64,000 nucleotides of DNA, from NCBI GenBank assembly GCA_019843655.1, contig JACDQD010000010.1, positions 3,083,637 through 3,147,636 of the forward strand, read 5' to 3'. Within the stretch, counting starts at the first letter, position 1. Every line of letters begins with the position of its first letter. The notes beneath the pieces are model-generated. The model did not search any database. It worked only from the letters and a program-made list of their open reading frames with translations, and was not told the DNA's origin. The position numbers and the translations under genes were made by a program. Positions 48,812 to 60,690 of this stretch are shown here, piece after piece. The stretch is from Lethocerus indicus (lineage: Eukaryota > Arthropoda > Insecta > Hemiptera > Belostomatidae).

Positions 48812-51800
48812 ATCATGGTTCGGCTGTCCTCAAACGATATATGGAATTGGTTCAATAGGGGAGTAGTCCCGAAGGGCGAATAATGCCAGAAGCTCACAAT
48901 AAGGCAGTATAAATGCAAATTGAAGTCGGCAGACCTCAATCTCAAACTAGACTACAACTCAAACTTAGCATTATTATATTAAACCGGAACGATTATATGT
49001 AATCACAAATAATTATGCGTAACGATATAGGCCAGTATTTTATTTAATGTTTTGAAATAGAATTTTTTAAAGATGTGTGTAAATGAGATTAAATTTGAAT
49101 TTAGAAACGGAGCCGAAGTTTCCATACCGCGCCCGGGCATTGGCGGCGAGCAAATTCGTCAACTGAATTTCGAAATTTAATTTTCAGCGTAATTTGGGGG
49201 GCTGCGGGGAAGCCAGATAGGGATTGAAGGGGATGGGGGGCTTTTAGCCCGACAGAGGCGTTAATCGCGAAGGGACACGCGAGTCCGAAACGCGCTTATC
49301 TAATAAACGTTATTTCAGAACTGTGCGGTAACGATGCTTCCAGCGCCGGCCGGCCAGCCTAATGAACCTGTTTATGCCTCGTTATCACCCCGGGGGTCGC
49401 CCTTTTCTCACGGCTGGTATTACACGTTCGGTGCAGTGTAAATTTACATATCATATCGACAACAGTATAAGACATAGGCACACAGTTATTTTCATTGTTT
49501 CCCTTCGTTATAAATATTTTATTTTTTAACTGCTATATTTGCAAAACTTTAAAATACAATCAAGTCACATTAATATTCAAGAAGCACTAGCAACAGAGCA
49601 TAATGGAGGGGAAACCCATAATGGGGGCTTTTTTAAAATTGTATTTATTACCCTGGTATGTTCAGGCCACTGTAAGGAACGTTAGGGATGTCAGGAGTAC
49701 GTAAGATTAGGACGGTGTAATTCTCAAGTGGAAATTGTCGTATTTTTTAACAGCAAGATTATGTTTTATTTAGAACGTCATTGCCTAAAGGACCAGATCG
49801 TTGCACGACACAGAAAAAATAAATAACTCAAAGTTCCAAACCCAAAGTCACCATGTTCATATCTACCATCAACGCTATTAAAACAAGTTTCTTGCCAGCG
49901 ATTCACCTTACTAAAATTATTTCGAGGAAATTGACTTACTTCTTTTTTATTCTGCGGCCGCTACATCACCGTCCATTTATTGAAAGTCAGAAAGCAGAGA
50001 GACAAGGGACTAGGTCAATGTTAACCCAGGTTTGAAAGGCAACAATAACGGATTCAATTAACGGATTTGGTCTGACAAATGGCGGCCTCGGTGCACGCGC
50101 GCGTCGGCCGGGCATTAAGCTCGCCGTATCGCATTAGCGGCAAACCCATCGATCCACTCCGCTGGGTTATGCTCCTGTACCGGGGCCCCATATCAGTGGA
50201 TTGTTCCCATCTCGCATTATATGTACTAAACCTCGAAGTTCATACTCTGGGGGTGCAAAATATACTTGCAGTCCAAAAAGCAAAACATGCCGTTGAAAAC
50301 GATCTTTGAGACTGCTAATGGAACGTTGGCCATTTGAAATCGTTATTCAAACAGTTGAGGGAAAATTCTACTTTCTCTAATTATATATCAGCATCTCACA
50401 TTTATTCACCATCAGTTTGATAAGTTCCAATTTGTAATAGAAGAAAAATTTACACCCTTGTAAGCTTCAAAAATCCAGGCCAAACATAAAGCAAACTGGC
50501 CGCTAACGAACAAAACACTAAATCCCAACATTCCCTCTGGAATTTTTAATTTTATATGCCCCACGGTTCGTATCTTCATTTTTGTATGTAATCACAAAAA
50601 TAGCGGTCATTGAAGAAGACGCATTTAGTATTATATTACTATAGTTATGCTCCAATTTTTTTTTATTCCTAAATAAGATAGATAAAGTTGACTATTTGTA
50701 TATTTATCAATTATGAGTTTGTAATAATTATAGCTGTATTGCCTGTATTCGACTCATTGAAATCATCGATCCTACACTGTAAGTACAATTTAAAACCCAA
50801 ACGGAACGCTCGGAAAAGCGAGGTTTTCTAAGTTTTTATCACGTCAACCGATAAATTTCCAGATTGCACGGGAGTTTCGAAACAGTAACTGTCGCAACCT
50901 GGGTACCGTACAACTGGGCGGGTGGACAAAAAATTCCCCCCGGCTGAAATTCCTGAGCCCGGAGAAAATCTTGTACGAGAAAACCGTCCCCACGAATAAA
51001 CACTCCGCAATCGATCCGTCACATTTCCCGAATGCTTTTCACTCTTTGGGAGAGAAACGGGGCCGGGCCGCTATTCAAAGGATTTATTTTTAAAACTCTT
51101 CAAAGAGTTAACGCCTTAGATACTGATCAAAGTCAACGGGGACTTTATTTATATATATATATATTTTTTCACCCCATTTCTGCCGACTTTACAAAAGCCA
51201 CGACCGGAACATTGGGCGCCCCGCTCCCTGATAAGAAACTGGCTTTATGAGATAACATTAAAGCCAATGAATCGCGTCGGCTGTACAAAATTCGGTCGGC
51301 CGAGAGATAAACGCGGACGGAATTTGGACCCTTTTATGTAAAAGGGCCTAACAATATAATTAACTCCGTACTGCCGCCGGTACACAAAGAAATAAATCCT
51401 CAAAAGGGCCAAATGGACGCGAATTGAAACGCGATTAACTCCAAGGTATTCAGACCGCTATCGCTATCGATATATTTGGACAATTATCATCCCAATTAAC
51501 GACCAAATATACGGGAATAAGAGGTCTCTTAGTAATAATTGTTTTTACAAGCTCGAGAGCAAACGATATGTAAGGTTTTGAGAACTGCAAAACAAATAAA
51601 AGATGCTAAATATCGAAATCCTTCCGAACGTTCCGTGCTTTTTCTACCGGTGGTGGGAAAAACCTCGCAGAGGGAAATCTTAATTCACTTGACCGGATAT
51701 AGTGGATTGCCGGAAACAAAACCCTTCTTGCGAAGCGTCTGAACACATTTATCAATAGTTCTTTTTAGTTTATCTCTTCTTGTGAGCATATGCGATTTTT

Positions 51801-53504
51801 GCTCTCAAGAATGGACGGCGTCTGCTTCTTTAATGTTGAGCTAATTTATTCCTCTTCATCATGGGCAGATTCTTGCCATCGTTAGTAATACTTATTGTCG
51901 CTTAAGAGCAAAGCATCGTATCCAAGGATACAAGGAACTGGCTCATATGCGATTTAACAATCGATTTAATTTTCGGTTCGGTATTTTTGTACAATACACG
52001 GTTATATCTGTGGGGAGTAGAGCCCGCTTGCAGTATGCAGGTGGCAGTAGGGGCTCAGCCAGCATAGCTCCCTACTAATTAAATAACTCCCCTCCGGGGT
52101 TTGGCAATAAGGCGCCCCATAAGCCCGGCATAGGCACGCGGCTCTCCCCTCCCCCCATTCACCCCATGCAATATTAATGAGCACCAATATCCTGCCAGTT
52201 CGGCCTTCATTCGATGCCCTGGCCAGTCCGTCCCTAGAAAGAATATTGCACACAATATATACCCCGAGAGCATTTAATCACAAAACAGATACCAGTGTTA
52301 TTGAGCATTCAGGAAACGTGTCCTTCTGAACAGCCTTAAAATAAATAATGAAATTGGGTGATATAATCCGAAAAATTGGAAACAGACGATCTCTAGAACT
52401 TTCAATTCACATTCACGAGTCTTCTTCAGATTCTCGAGCAATGTACAACACTTGGTTTTGGTACGGAATTTCGTGAGGCAAAATTCACCCCCCCTGGCCA
52501 CCCATTAGAGACCAAACGCGAAAAGGGGAAGCGTACACCATCATCCCGCCACAGAAATAGGGGGATTCTTCGTATGAAAAGTGTTTTTTTTTCTTCGTAT
52601 CGGGGTTCCGCCGGAGGAGACTGAGACGTCGCCAGCGAATGCATTACCGGCAGACAAATTGCTTCTCGGTTCGGCCCCCACAAGGATACGTCCCCGGGAA
52701 TAATACCCTACTCTATTCTTCACAAATGGAAAACAACATTAACCCCGGATTTTATCTGCGAAAATGCGGGCGTCGTACTCGAAGACTAATACAATGAATA
52801 TTTAAAAGATGCGAAGCTATTTACAAGACGGGCGCCCATCATGGCCACAGCTCGGATCAACTGAACCCTAAGTGCCGAACAATTACACACCGATGTATAA
52901 ACACTGAACAACACGCCTCGTAAGTACTGAGGCATTAACAGTGCGCACGGAAGATGTATGCCGCACTCAAATTTTTTCGTCCCACTCGGGCTTACATATG
53001 GACTTTTTCCCACTTGTGTTGTAGTAAGAGTCTCGTAACTGTGGAAGCAATATTTCAGGAAGTACCCAACCAAATTACGGTAGAGGTTCAGAATTGAAAA
53101 ATATAGGTAATTTGACGTTGAATATTTTCTTATTTTTTAATGTTGGGCATTAAAATTGTGGTACCATAATCAAGAATGTATTTAGCTCCGAAGGATACCC
53201 TGACTGCACCTTCTCGTTACTTAAATATTAAACAACCTTACAGCGTAATATTCTCTGGCACATGAAATAAGAGGCGTAAAACGCAGGTAATGATGAGAAA
53301 GATAGTGAAAGATACGATGAAAAAGAGATTATATAACGAGGTGTCGAGAGACAAAGGGGGAAGCAAACAAGGCCTGGGATTTTGCCCTTAGCCTTAGGTA
53401 TTGGAGAGTCCAGAGCCAACGAGCTTTATTGACCACTGACAATGCAAACAACGATTTATTCCGATCTCCTCCTACCAGCTAAACACAATTCGAAGCAACT
53501 GTTC

Positions 53505-53600
53505 TCTCCCAACGATCCACTACCTCCGAAAAAGTGGATTTAGGTTTTTCATTCTTTCAGGTTTTTCTCCCACCGTCAGTAGACAACACCAACGACTGTT
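53505..53600 (+). repeat. Dispersed repeat family R1, copy at 53 kb (5' portion)
   Basis: CCCAACGATCCACTACCTCC, GTGGATTTAGG, TTTTTCTCCCACCGTCAGTA and GACAACACCAACGACT. It shares the first half with 35284 and the junction with 58381 and 60531, and lacks the CGGAAACGAGG half. Confidence 0.6.
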
Positions 53601-56446
53601 TCAAAGAAGTCAAGTTGAACTGGTTGAACGGCAAATAAAAACTCCCTTATATTCTTTCTACTAATATGCTAGACATTTTATTGCCAAAAATGGAAAACTA
53701 TATAATCAAATTCGGTCTTATATTGTACAGTGCGCTATTGCTACAGGTTTTTACACTTTACAAAACTATATTGAAACCGACGCGTACATAAGGCATCAAA
53801 CCTATATATTCAATTATCCGGGTACCGTTTACTGGGTGATAAGAGGTTGAACAATAAAAATGAATTCGTCATATCGTCTGCTTATCGCTGAAATAAATGT
53901 TAATATTAAACCAATTACTGGACACAATATCCAACAAACAACAAATTGGAATAGAGAATTAATAGTTCATCATCAAATTATTAATTGATCGCGTGGGAGG
54001 TCCAGCAAATTTCCAATCACCAACGAAACGAACTGCGAACGAACTGCCCACTGAGATTTTCTTACTATTTTTTCTGCGATCACGTACACAATTCTGGGTA
54101 ACGAAACACCGGCGATATTAATAATCGAAAATGACTAGTTAACATTTAATTTATAGGGGCAGTTTAACATTTATCTCCGCGACCGGGGTAAATTAGTTCG
54201 GGGTGGGTGTTTCCTAATTTAGTGTATCGATAGTGTCGGCCCGCGGTCCGAGCGTTTCCACGAACGGCCCATTAATTTATGCGCCGGCAGTCTAAAATTC
54301 CGGCTCCTTGTATTCGCTTCCGAGTGATATATTGTTTTTTGCAGAGCGTTTAATCGATTCTAGACGAAGTCGATCGTACCGTATCACGGTGTATCCTTCT
54401 CCGCGCTCTCGAGATCGCGGGTTCGCAAAACCGAGTGTAATTTAACGAGTCATTTTCTCAAGTTGTACTTTCCGGACTTCCCAGACAGCTAGGGCATTTT
54501 CTAACTTTACTATGGTCAAGCTTAGACTGTTGCCACTTATATTCGGCGAATTGAATACGGAATTGGCAAATGCGGCGTTTCTCATGAAAGCGAAAACCTA
54601 CCGCCTACACCAAATCCGATAATGAAACAGCGGATCCAGTTGCATAACCGTTCCTTCTGTATCCCGGAGAGATAAAACTAGCGCTATTGATAACGCCGTA
54701 CAAGGTCCACCCATCAAACAATATGTAAATAATTTCCCTCGTATGCGTAAACCTACAAAACATTATTCCGGTACCATATTTTTATTTTAAACGAACGACA
54801 AACCTTAGGATGATAACACGGAAAGTATAATTTAATAAACGAAGTAGATAAGCCTTGCATCTAATTTTCTGTAGAATAATCAATAAAATCCAGCAATATA
54901 TATTGACACAGACTCAGCCCCCCGGTAGAACAATATGCATTAAATACCAGACACAATAATTTGTCTAATAATACAAATTGTCACGGCAATAATTGGCAAT
55001 AATGCTACCCACCGCTAATATGTAATTGGGTTTCGGCGGTTTAACAACATTTCAGTATGTTTGTATTTCTTTAATGTTCTGTGCCCATGGTTACAAGTCG
55101 GAGAGATTATCAGTGCCCTCCCGGTTGAACTCTCATACTGATAAAAATTTTAAAAAACAAACAAGCATTCTATTCCATTTGTCTGAAAAAGTCGACAGAA
55201 ATAAAAAAAACGAGTTCTCTCCTATAATCGGAAAAAAGCTTCCGAAGCTCCGAAAACTTTACAACCGGAAAAAAGGTTAGAAAATTTCGAACCGTGAAGA
55301 TAAAAATGGCGAAACGTTCATACGCCGGGAAAGGATGTGCAAGGTTTGCAAGAAATAGTTTCCTCCTGGAGTGAGTTCCATTACCTGGGCGGGATCTCCG
55401 CCGATAAAGTCATGGGGGGCAGGGGGGGGTCCGACGTTAAACTCCGGTTTACAGCCGGCCCCGCCTTACAGACGGCCCAAAGGGTTTTATTACAAGCCGA
55501 AATAATAATAATAAAAAAAAGGGTAAAAAGAAGAACTCAAAACACCGCCCGCCTTCATCATGAAGAACCCCCCCTCGCTAGGGATACCTTTTTGGGATGG
55601 TAACAATTTACCGTTTCGTCACGGGACGAATACCCGAGCCAATTCGGCAACACCTTACCACCCGGAGGCAACGGAAAGAGGTAAAAAATACCTCCCGGAA
55701 AGCGTCCACAATTACTACGTCATTATTAAACTCAACAGTGATAGTTTATTTACAATAGTAATCGAATCAATTCTCGGTTTATACCCAGTTAACTGCTCCA
55801 ACTATTTAAATAATTCCTGGACATAATCTCGGCAAAACATCCTTTTGTACGGTCATCACTCAACTTGTATTCAGAACGGCCTACTTACAACTGCACTATA
55901 AACTGAAAAATGTCGTTAAATTTATACACTTTCCTTCATATCTGCCTTCAGTCCGGCGTGCACTGTACGCACGAAATACTTGGAACTACCGATTTCGAGG
56001 ACTACTTTGTTCGTTGTTAAAATCCTCCAATTTTTTATGCGATACGAATTTACGGACCCGGTAAAAATCGGGGCATGATCCGAAATGTTTTCTACAGATC
56101 CAATGAGTAAGATGAAACATCTTCGGGGACCGACGGGGCAACCTTTAGTTTTAAACAGCGTAAATGGGGGCTTCATTCCAGGCTCATAAGTAATTCGCGG
56201 GCATAAATTATGTTTAAACATTTCCAGGTTCAAAGGTATTTTCCCCAAATCAATAAGGAGTGTCGAGGCGTCTTATCTGATTTGCGGAGTCCACGCGAGC
56301 AGCCATTGCTCTGAATTTGGAGCGTGAATATTTTACGATTTTGATTAATTCAATGCGTTCTAGGTATTTGAAGAGGCCAAGCTCGAGCCCAAAGGGCGAC
56401 GGAACAGTTGCACTCGCTAGGACTACTAAAGATTTGCGGTACTCAC

Positions 56447-56633
56447 GGTGGTATGGACAGAAGATAGTGGATGAGTCTCCTGTAGTCGTCGGGTTTGAAG
56501 CGTTCGCGACGTGCCGTTGCCGGGAAGGTGAGCACGGGGCCCCCCCGGCGGTCCCTGCCACCGGTCAACACGGCGACCCGCTCCTGCAGCCCGGACATCA
56601 CGTCCAGAGCTCGAGGACCGTCCATCCTTGATC
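56447..56633 (-). CDS. trio: trio exon A: start of Sec14/CRAL-TRIO domain
   Basis: The 187 bp exon encodes residues 1-60 if the ATG at 56625 is used. The diagnostic stretch is VLTGGRDRRGGPVLTFP, matching the TRIO/Kalirin block with GGRDxRGGPxLTFP, and it continues through YRRLIHYLLSIP. The 3' end is CC|gtgagt, and the leftover CC is completed by the first base of the next exon to give proline. The 5' end is a strong acceptor with a long pyrimidine run ending tttctttttcag, followed by GATCAAGG and ATG. If translation enters from an upstream exon, that exon must supply one base of a codon. The ATG has A at -3 and G at +4, so it could be the start codon, with the upstream exon being 5'UTR. I cannot decide between these. 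No upstream exon was recognised between 56634 and 64000. Confidence 0.93.
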
Positions 56634-58380
56634 CTGAAAAAGAAACAATAACAAATTACAACAGGAAGATTAAAAAAAACAACAAACAAATGGATACGGG
56701 GACGGCAGGGTTGAGAAGGAAGGAATGAAGAGCGCGCACAATAGCATTTTAGGCTACTTTTAAGTTAGCTCGTCGCCATATCGTTAAAAGAAGAATCCAA
56801 CATCGGAATTTCCATTCAATGACTCCTCTAGGGTCCTTTATTACCGACGAATCCGTTCGTTAGTGTTAAAAGTCGTTAACAAGACAGCCTTCCAGACCCT
56901 CAATTTGTATACTAATGTACACACTAAGGTGGATACGAACTCTAAGTGGGGAATTTATCCCGTTTAATATTCCGCTTATTTCAATATTGCCCGACAACTG
57001 TTCGGAACGATCGCCTAAACTGGAGAATAATAAAGCTATCGGGAACAGACGGTCAGTCGTTTCCCCGGTTTCCGGCGCTCCCCCGTCGTCGGTAGTACGG
57101 CGATTGGTTCCGGGTCCGCGGCGCCCGCACGCAAGTGGCCCGTTATATACACCCTCCTGCGTATAACGGCCGCAGAGCCCAACCAGACTCCCACTTTATA
57201 TAAATACTCCCCCGGCACTTGACCGGTTCGGGAGCCGTGCTCCAATAATGCTCCCCGATTGGAGCATCGATGCTGAGCGCTCGAATAATCCGGTTACAAA
57301 TTGGAGGCCGTCGAGTATCCTCCCAGCCGGCCCGGAGCCTTGAGAGCCGCCACATGGACGAGAGGCGCCCGCTAATAGCGCTAATCTCGCTCAGTGCATC
57401 GTCCAATTAGAACGAAAATTAGCGTCCTAATGTACAGGAAACAAACTCAGTGCATATCTTAGGAAAATCCAGTTGATGGAGTACTAAAGACTATTATTTT
57501 TATTTATTGTGCAATCAATTTATATAGTTATAGTTACAATTGCGGTATATTTTTATGTCTCTTGCTTCTCCAGTATTGTTTCATTGTCTTCGTCGAAAAC
57601 CTGTTAGGAAAATAAACGAGGTTATTGCAAGCAATGACGTTGGGAGAAATCCAACGTAAAACCCTTAACCCAATTGGCTGGAGAGATAGACATTTATTTT
57701 TTCGTTCATTCTCTCTTCTGGTGAAAGCTTTGTTGTCAATACTGGATGGCGACCGGTTCCTTCATTATTCTTCTTAATCACACCGGTACAAGCCAGTTCT
57801 TCGGGAGAACGCTTTCAGGAATCGCTTAAACCCAAGATCCGAGGCCAGGGCTTTATTAATTTTCAATTCTGAAAATGCGCCGAATTTATCGCCACGATAT
57901 TCGTCAAAGGGAAAAAACGACGGAAACTCGACCGCGATTTTCATAAGCCGGCCGTAAATTCTGGCGGGGCCAGACAGCGGCCGATATTGGGCCTCCCCCA
58001 ACAATAAATCATTTCCGTCGTCGCGGAACTCGGTGATTTTCCTAGGAGAGGATCAGGTGTTCGATGGATTATAAATAAAGCCATTTAAAACCGAAAGGTG
58101 GAATCCTGCAAAGGTTGAAATCCCAGCGTTCTCAGGGTGAATCAAACGCCTAAGACCCTCAATGCTGCAATGCGACGGGATAAAAGCTAAAACTACAATC
58201 AAGACTTCTATGCGAAATTAATCACACTGAAATGTAACAAAGAATACGTAATAAATTGTGTCCCTATCTCCAACGCTGCTATACAATAACACGCCTAATA
58301 ACTGGTTCTGTTACTACACGCATTGATAAGTGTAGGTTCATAGACAGAAGAAACCCAGTCACAGCAGTGGGAATTAGCCG

Positions 58381-58570
58381 GAAGGGGTTTCTCCCACCGC
58401 CAATAGACAATTCGAACGACTCCACGTGGTGTGACATGCTGCTTTGTTCGGAAACGAAGAAATGTTTCATTGATGAAGGGCGCGAGGAGAAACCAACGGC
58501 AAGAATGAGTCCGCGATGACGAAGAAAAAATTAGTCAGTACTTGCCACCAAATAAAGAAGAAATAAATTC
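58381..58570 (+). repeat. Dispersed repeat family R1, copy at 58 kb
   Basis: TTTCTCCCACCGCCAATAGA, CGAACGACTCCACGTGG, GCTTTGTTCGGAAACGAAG, GGAGAAACCAACGGCAAGAA and TGAGTCCGCGATGACGAA, followed by TTAGTCAGTACTTGCCACCA. With the 60531 copy it is the fullest example of the element, about 190 bp. Confidence 0.7.
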
Positions 58571-59393
58571 AAGATTTCATTATAATTCAAATGTAATATT
58601 CAGGTTTATAAGGTTTTACGAAAGTGTCCAATCCTCACAAAGCACATCAGTCATAATTGCATGTTCAGGATACTGAAATATTATTGAACTTGAAAAAAGT
58701 TGATTCAATAAGCGTAAATGTACGTAAAAATGCCCGTCCATTCAGAAGAGATGTCATCAACGATTAAATACGAAGACTGCGATTAGCCCACCTTTTCATC
58801 AATTGCCCTACTAATCCGTATATTAAATATTGTCATTAACCGAACATAATTGTCGGGAATAATTACAAAACAGAATTATGAACCCAAGACAGAGATTAGA
58901 GAGAAGTTGATTTCTACCAGACTAACTGCAGCAGAGCACGCCACGAACATAAACAGTACCCTATTAACGCTAATGTTTTCTGGTTAACGAATCAGCGAGC
59001 CGAGACTCCCGGGTCAAGTTTACGGAATAATTGACTCGAATGCTGCAACGAGTGTACACGCAGAATTGTCCGGTAAGCCAAGTAGACAGAACATTGTGTG
59101 AGACCCAATTTAAATAGAATTGCATTTCTTGAAAGATAGAAAAAATTTGACTAAATAGAAAAAAAATTAACCGAATAGAATTACATCTCCCATCACCTTA
59201 GTCATTACAGTCCTATTGGTGATAATAGGACACAAGCAACACTCGTTTATTTGTGTCAATATATCGGGCAGACGAATATACTTTCTGATCCACAGTATGA
59301 TTCAATTATTTAATACTGGTGAATATTCTCTCTAGGCCTTTAATAATTGTTCCTTAACTATTTTTGACCCTTTTCATGATTTTCTTCTGTGCG

Positions 59394-59398
<5 letters not shown>

Positions 59399-59440
<42 letters not shown>
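59399..59440. repeat. (AT)21 microsatellite
   Basis: Uninterrupted AT repeat of 42 bp, upstream of exon A. Confidence 0.98.
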
Positions 59441-59444
<4 letters not shown>

Positions 59445-59559
59445 TGGACACGATATCCTTTTTGAGAGAGGCCGGCGCTCAAGTTATCTTCCTGAAGGAA
59501 TAATGGGACGTGACGCAATGGCGATGTTCTAATGCTGTGGAGCGGCTGATATTATTAGT

Positions 59560-59605
59560 ATGGTCCAGCTGGTGCGGGCCTTGTTATCGGCCAGCTGATA
59601 AGGAG
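59560..59605. promoter_or_regulatory. Small E-box and GATA motif cluster (speculative)
   Basis: Two CAGCTG E-boxes at 59566-59571 and 59592-59597 flank GTTATC. The second runs directly into TGATAAGG, a GATA-type site, giving a partly palindromic arrangement. Such motifs are common by chance; conservation would be needed to call it an enhancer. Confidence 0.2.
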
Positions 59606-60530
59606 GGGCCGCCTAATGCTGTCCCCTGCCGGCGTTTCTGCCTCTGACAATCTCGTTACCTTCTATGTCCCCTTATTTCTCTCTTCTCTGTATACTTATC
59701 ACAGTCGAGACGCGGACTTTATGTCATCGCAGGGAACTGTAACGTTTTAAGGCTAAGATAGTCGGACGTATTATACAAACCTTATCAGTGAAAATGATGT
59801 TATACGTCCGAACAAGCCACATTCATACAGTGGACCGGTTCTCAATAAGTCCAACGCTAACTTGATAATTAACGGTACCGTTATCGTTGCATGTCTAATT
59901 TTCGTAAATTATATGTTATACAATTTAGTTTCGAATATTCATTATAATTAAGTTAAATAAATTATCACCATCAGAAGGATTTTCCCTGTATTTGAAAACC
60001 ACTTAAGCGATCTCCTGTGAGGGCGTGCCCTGGTGATGGAATCGGTAAGAGTACTGAAATGTCGGAAGCAGATAACACCCGGTAGATTATTCAAGTTCCC
60101 ACCAGTGTTATTCAAGTTGTGGTCGCGGAAACCTTCGCTCGTTTAAGTTAAATACAATCTGAAGTTTTTTACAGCGCAAAGCAGGCGTACAACCGGAGGA
60201 TGTCAAAGTAACATTCGCAGCTCGAGCTTTTTTTTTCTTATCCGCTCGGCTCGGCGACTAATTACTTTTCTGATATGAAAGCGCTGTAAGCGGAAACTGT
60301 CGAGACTGATCGTTTCAAAAGCGTTTTTGCAGATGGAACTCACGACAGGGAGTAAGATTTTGAACCGGGACGAAAGGCCAGGCGTAAGATACGCGCTATG
60401 ACCGCAACAGCAAGCCCGTTATGGCGTTAGCGCGTAACGCACGATATAGTACACCGCGCAATATAAAGTAATGAAACAAAATGTGTTTCTATCTACAGTC
60501 GACTGTAATGTCAATTGTATATATCAGATA

Positions 60531-60690
60531 GTTTTCTCCCATCGTCAGTAGACGACACGAACGACTCCACGTGGCGCGGGGGGATAGCATGCTTTGCTCG
60601 GTAACTAGCAAAAAAACACCACACCTAACGAAAATTCACAGGGAAAAACCAAAGGCAAGAATGAACTCGCGAAGGAGATAGGTAAATTAG
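60531..60690 (+). repeat. Dispersed repeat family R1, copy at 60 kb
   Basis: TTTTCTCCCATCGTCAGTAG, CGACACGAACGACTCCACGT, GCATGCTTTGCTCGGTAAC, CACACCTAACGAAAATTC and AACCAAAGGCAAGAATGA, then TAAATTAGTTCAG. Same direction and block order as the copy at 58381. Confidence 0.7.

Larger units (their letters stand above)
14935..56446. other. trio first intron seen (41.5 kb), splitting the Sec14 domain
   Basis: GC- and CpG-richer than the exon cluster. No nested gene was recognised. The longest reading frames (for example 162 codons at 30852-31340) show no domain, no codon pattern and no flanking splice structure. It contains microsatellites at 22009-22048, 32836-32903, 36205-36225 and 48761-48808, with shorter GA runs near 21101 and 41317. 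It also holds several G-rich tracts, small perfect hairpins, two dispersed repeat families and many TAATTA-type AT motifs. Donor gtgagt at exon A and acceptor ttatgtatgttacag at exon B are both good, and the split proline codon across the intron supports the join. Confidence 0.85.
987..56633 (-). other. trio: trio gene, 5' part (Sec14 domain plus first spectrin repeats), incomplete at both ends
   Basis: This is the span of the minus-strand exons listed separately. Joined in order they give one open reading frame of about 500 codons, counted from the ATG at 56625. It aligns without gaps in domain order to the amino-terminal region of vertebrate TRIO and Kalirin. TRIO proteins are multidomain scaffolds that activate Rac/RhoG and Rho GTPases in axon guidance and cell migration. 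The Sec14-like domain and spectrin repeats here serve lipid and partner binding. All introns are GT-AG. Codon phases match at every junction, including three split codons, which makes the model robust. Intron lengths from 5' to 3' are 41,512, 7,286, 413, 1,445, 411, 182, 192 and 1,467 bp, with 1,138 bp between the two rival last exons. The GEF domains and 3' end are outside the window, and so probably is the true 5' exon. Confidence 0.95.

Noticed and set aside
57143..57406. CpG-rich patch with an 87-codon minus-strand frame, considered as the missing 5' exon or promoter
   Set aside because: The frame does not align to TRIO N-termini and no donor of the correct phase stood out. CpG richness is general in this half of the window.
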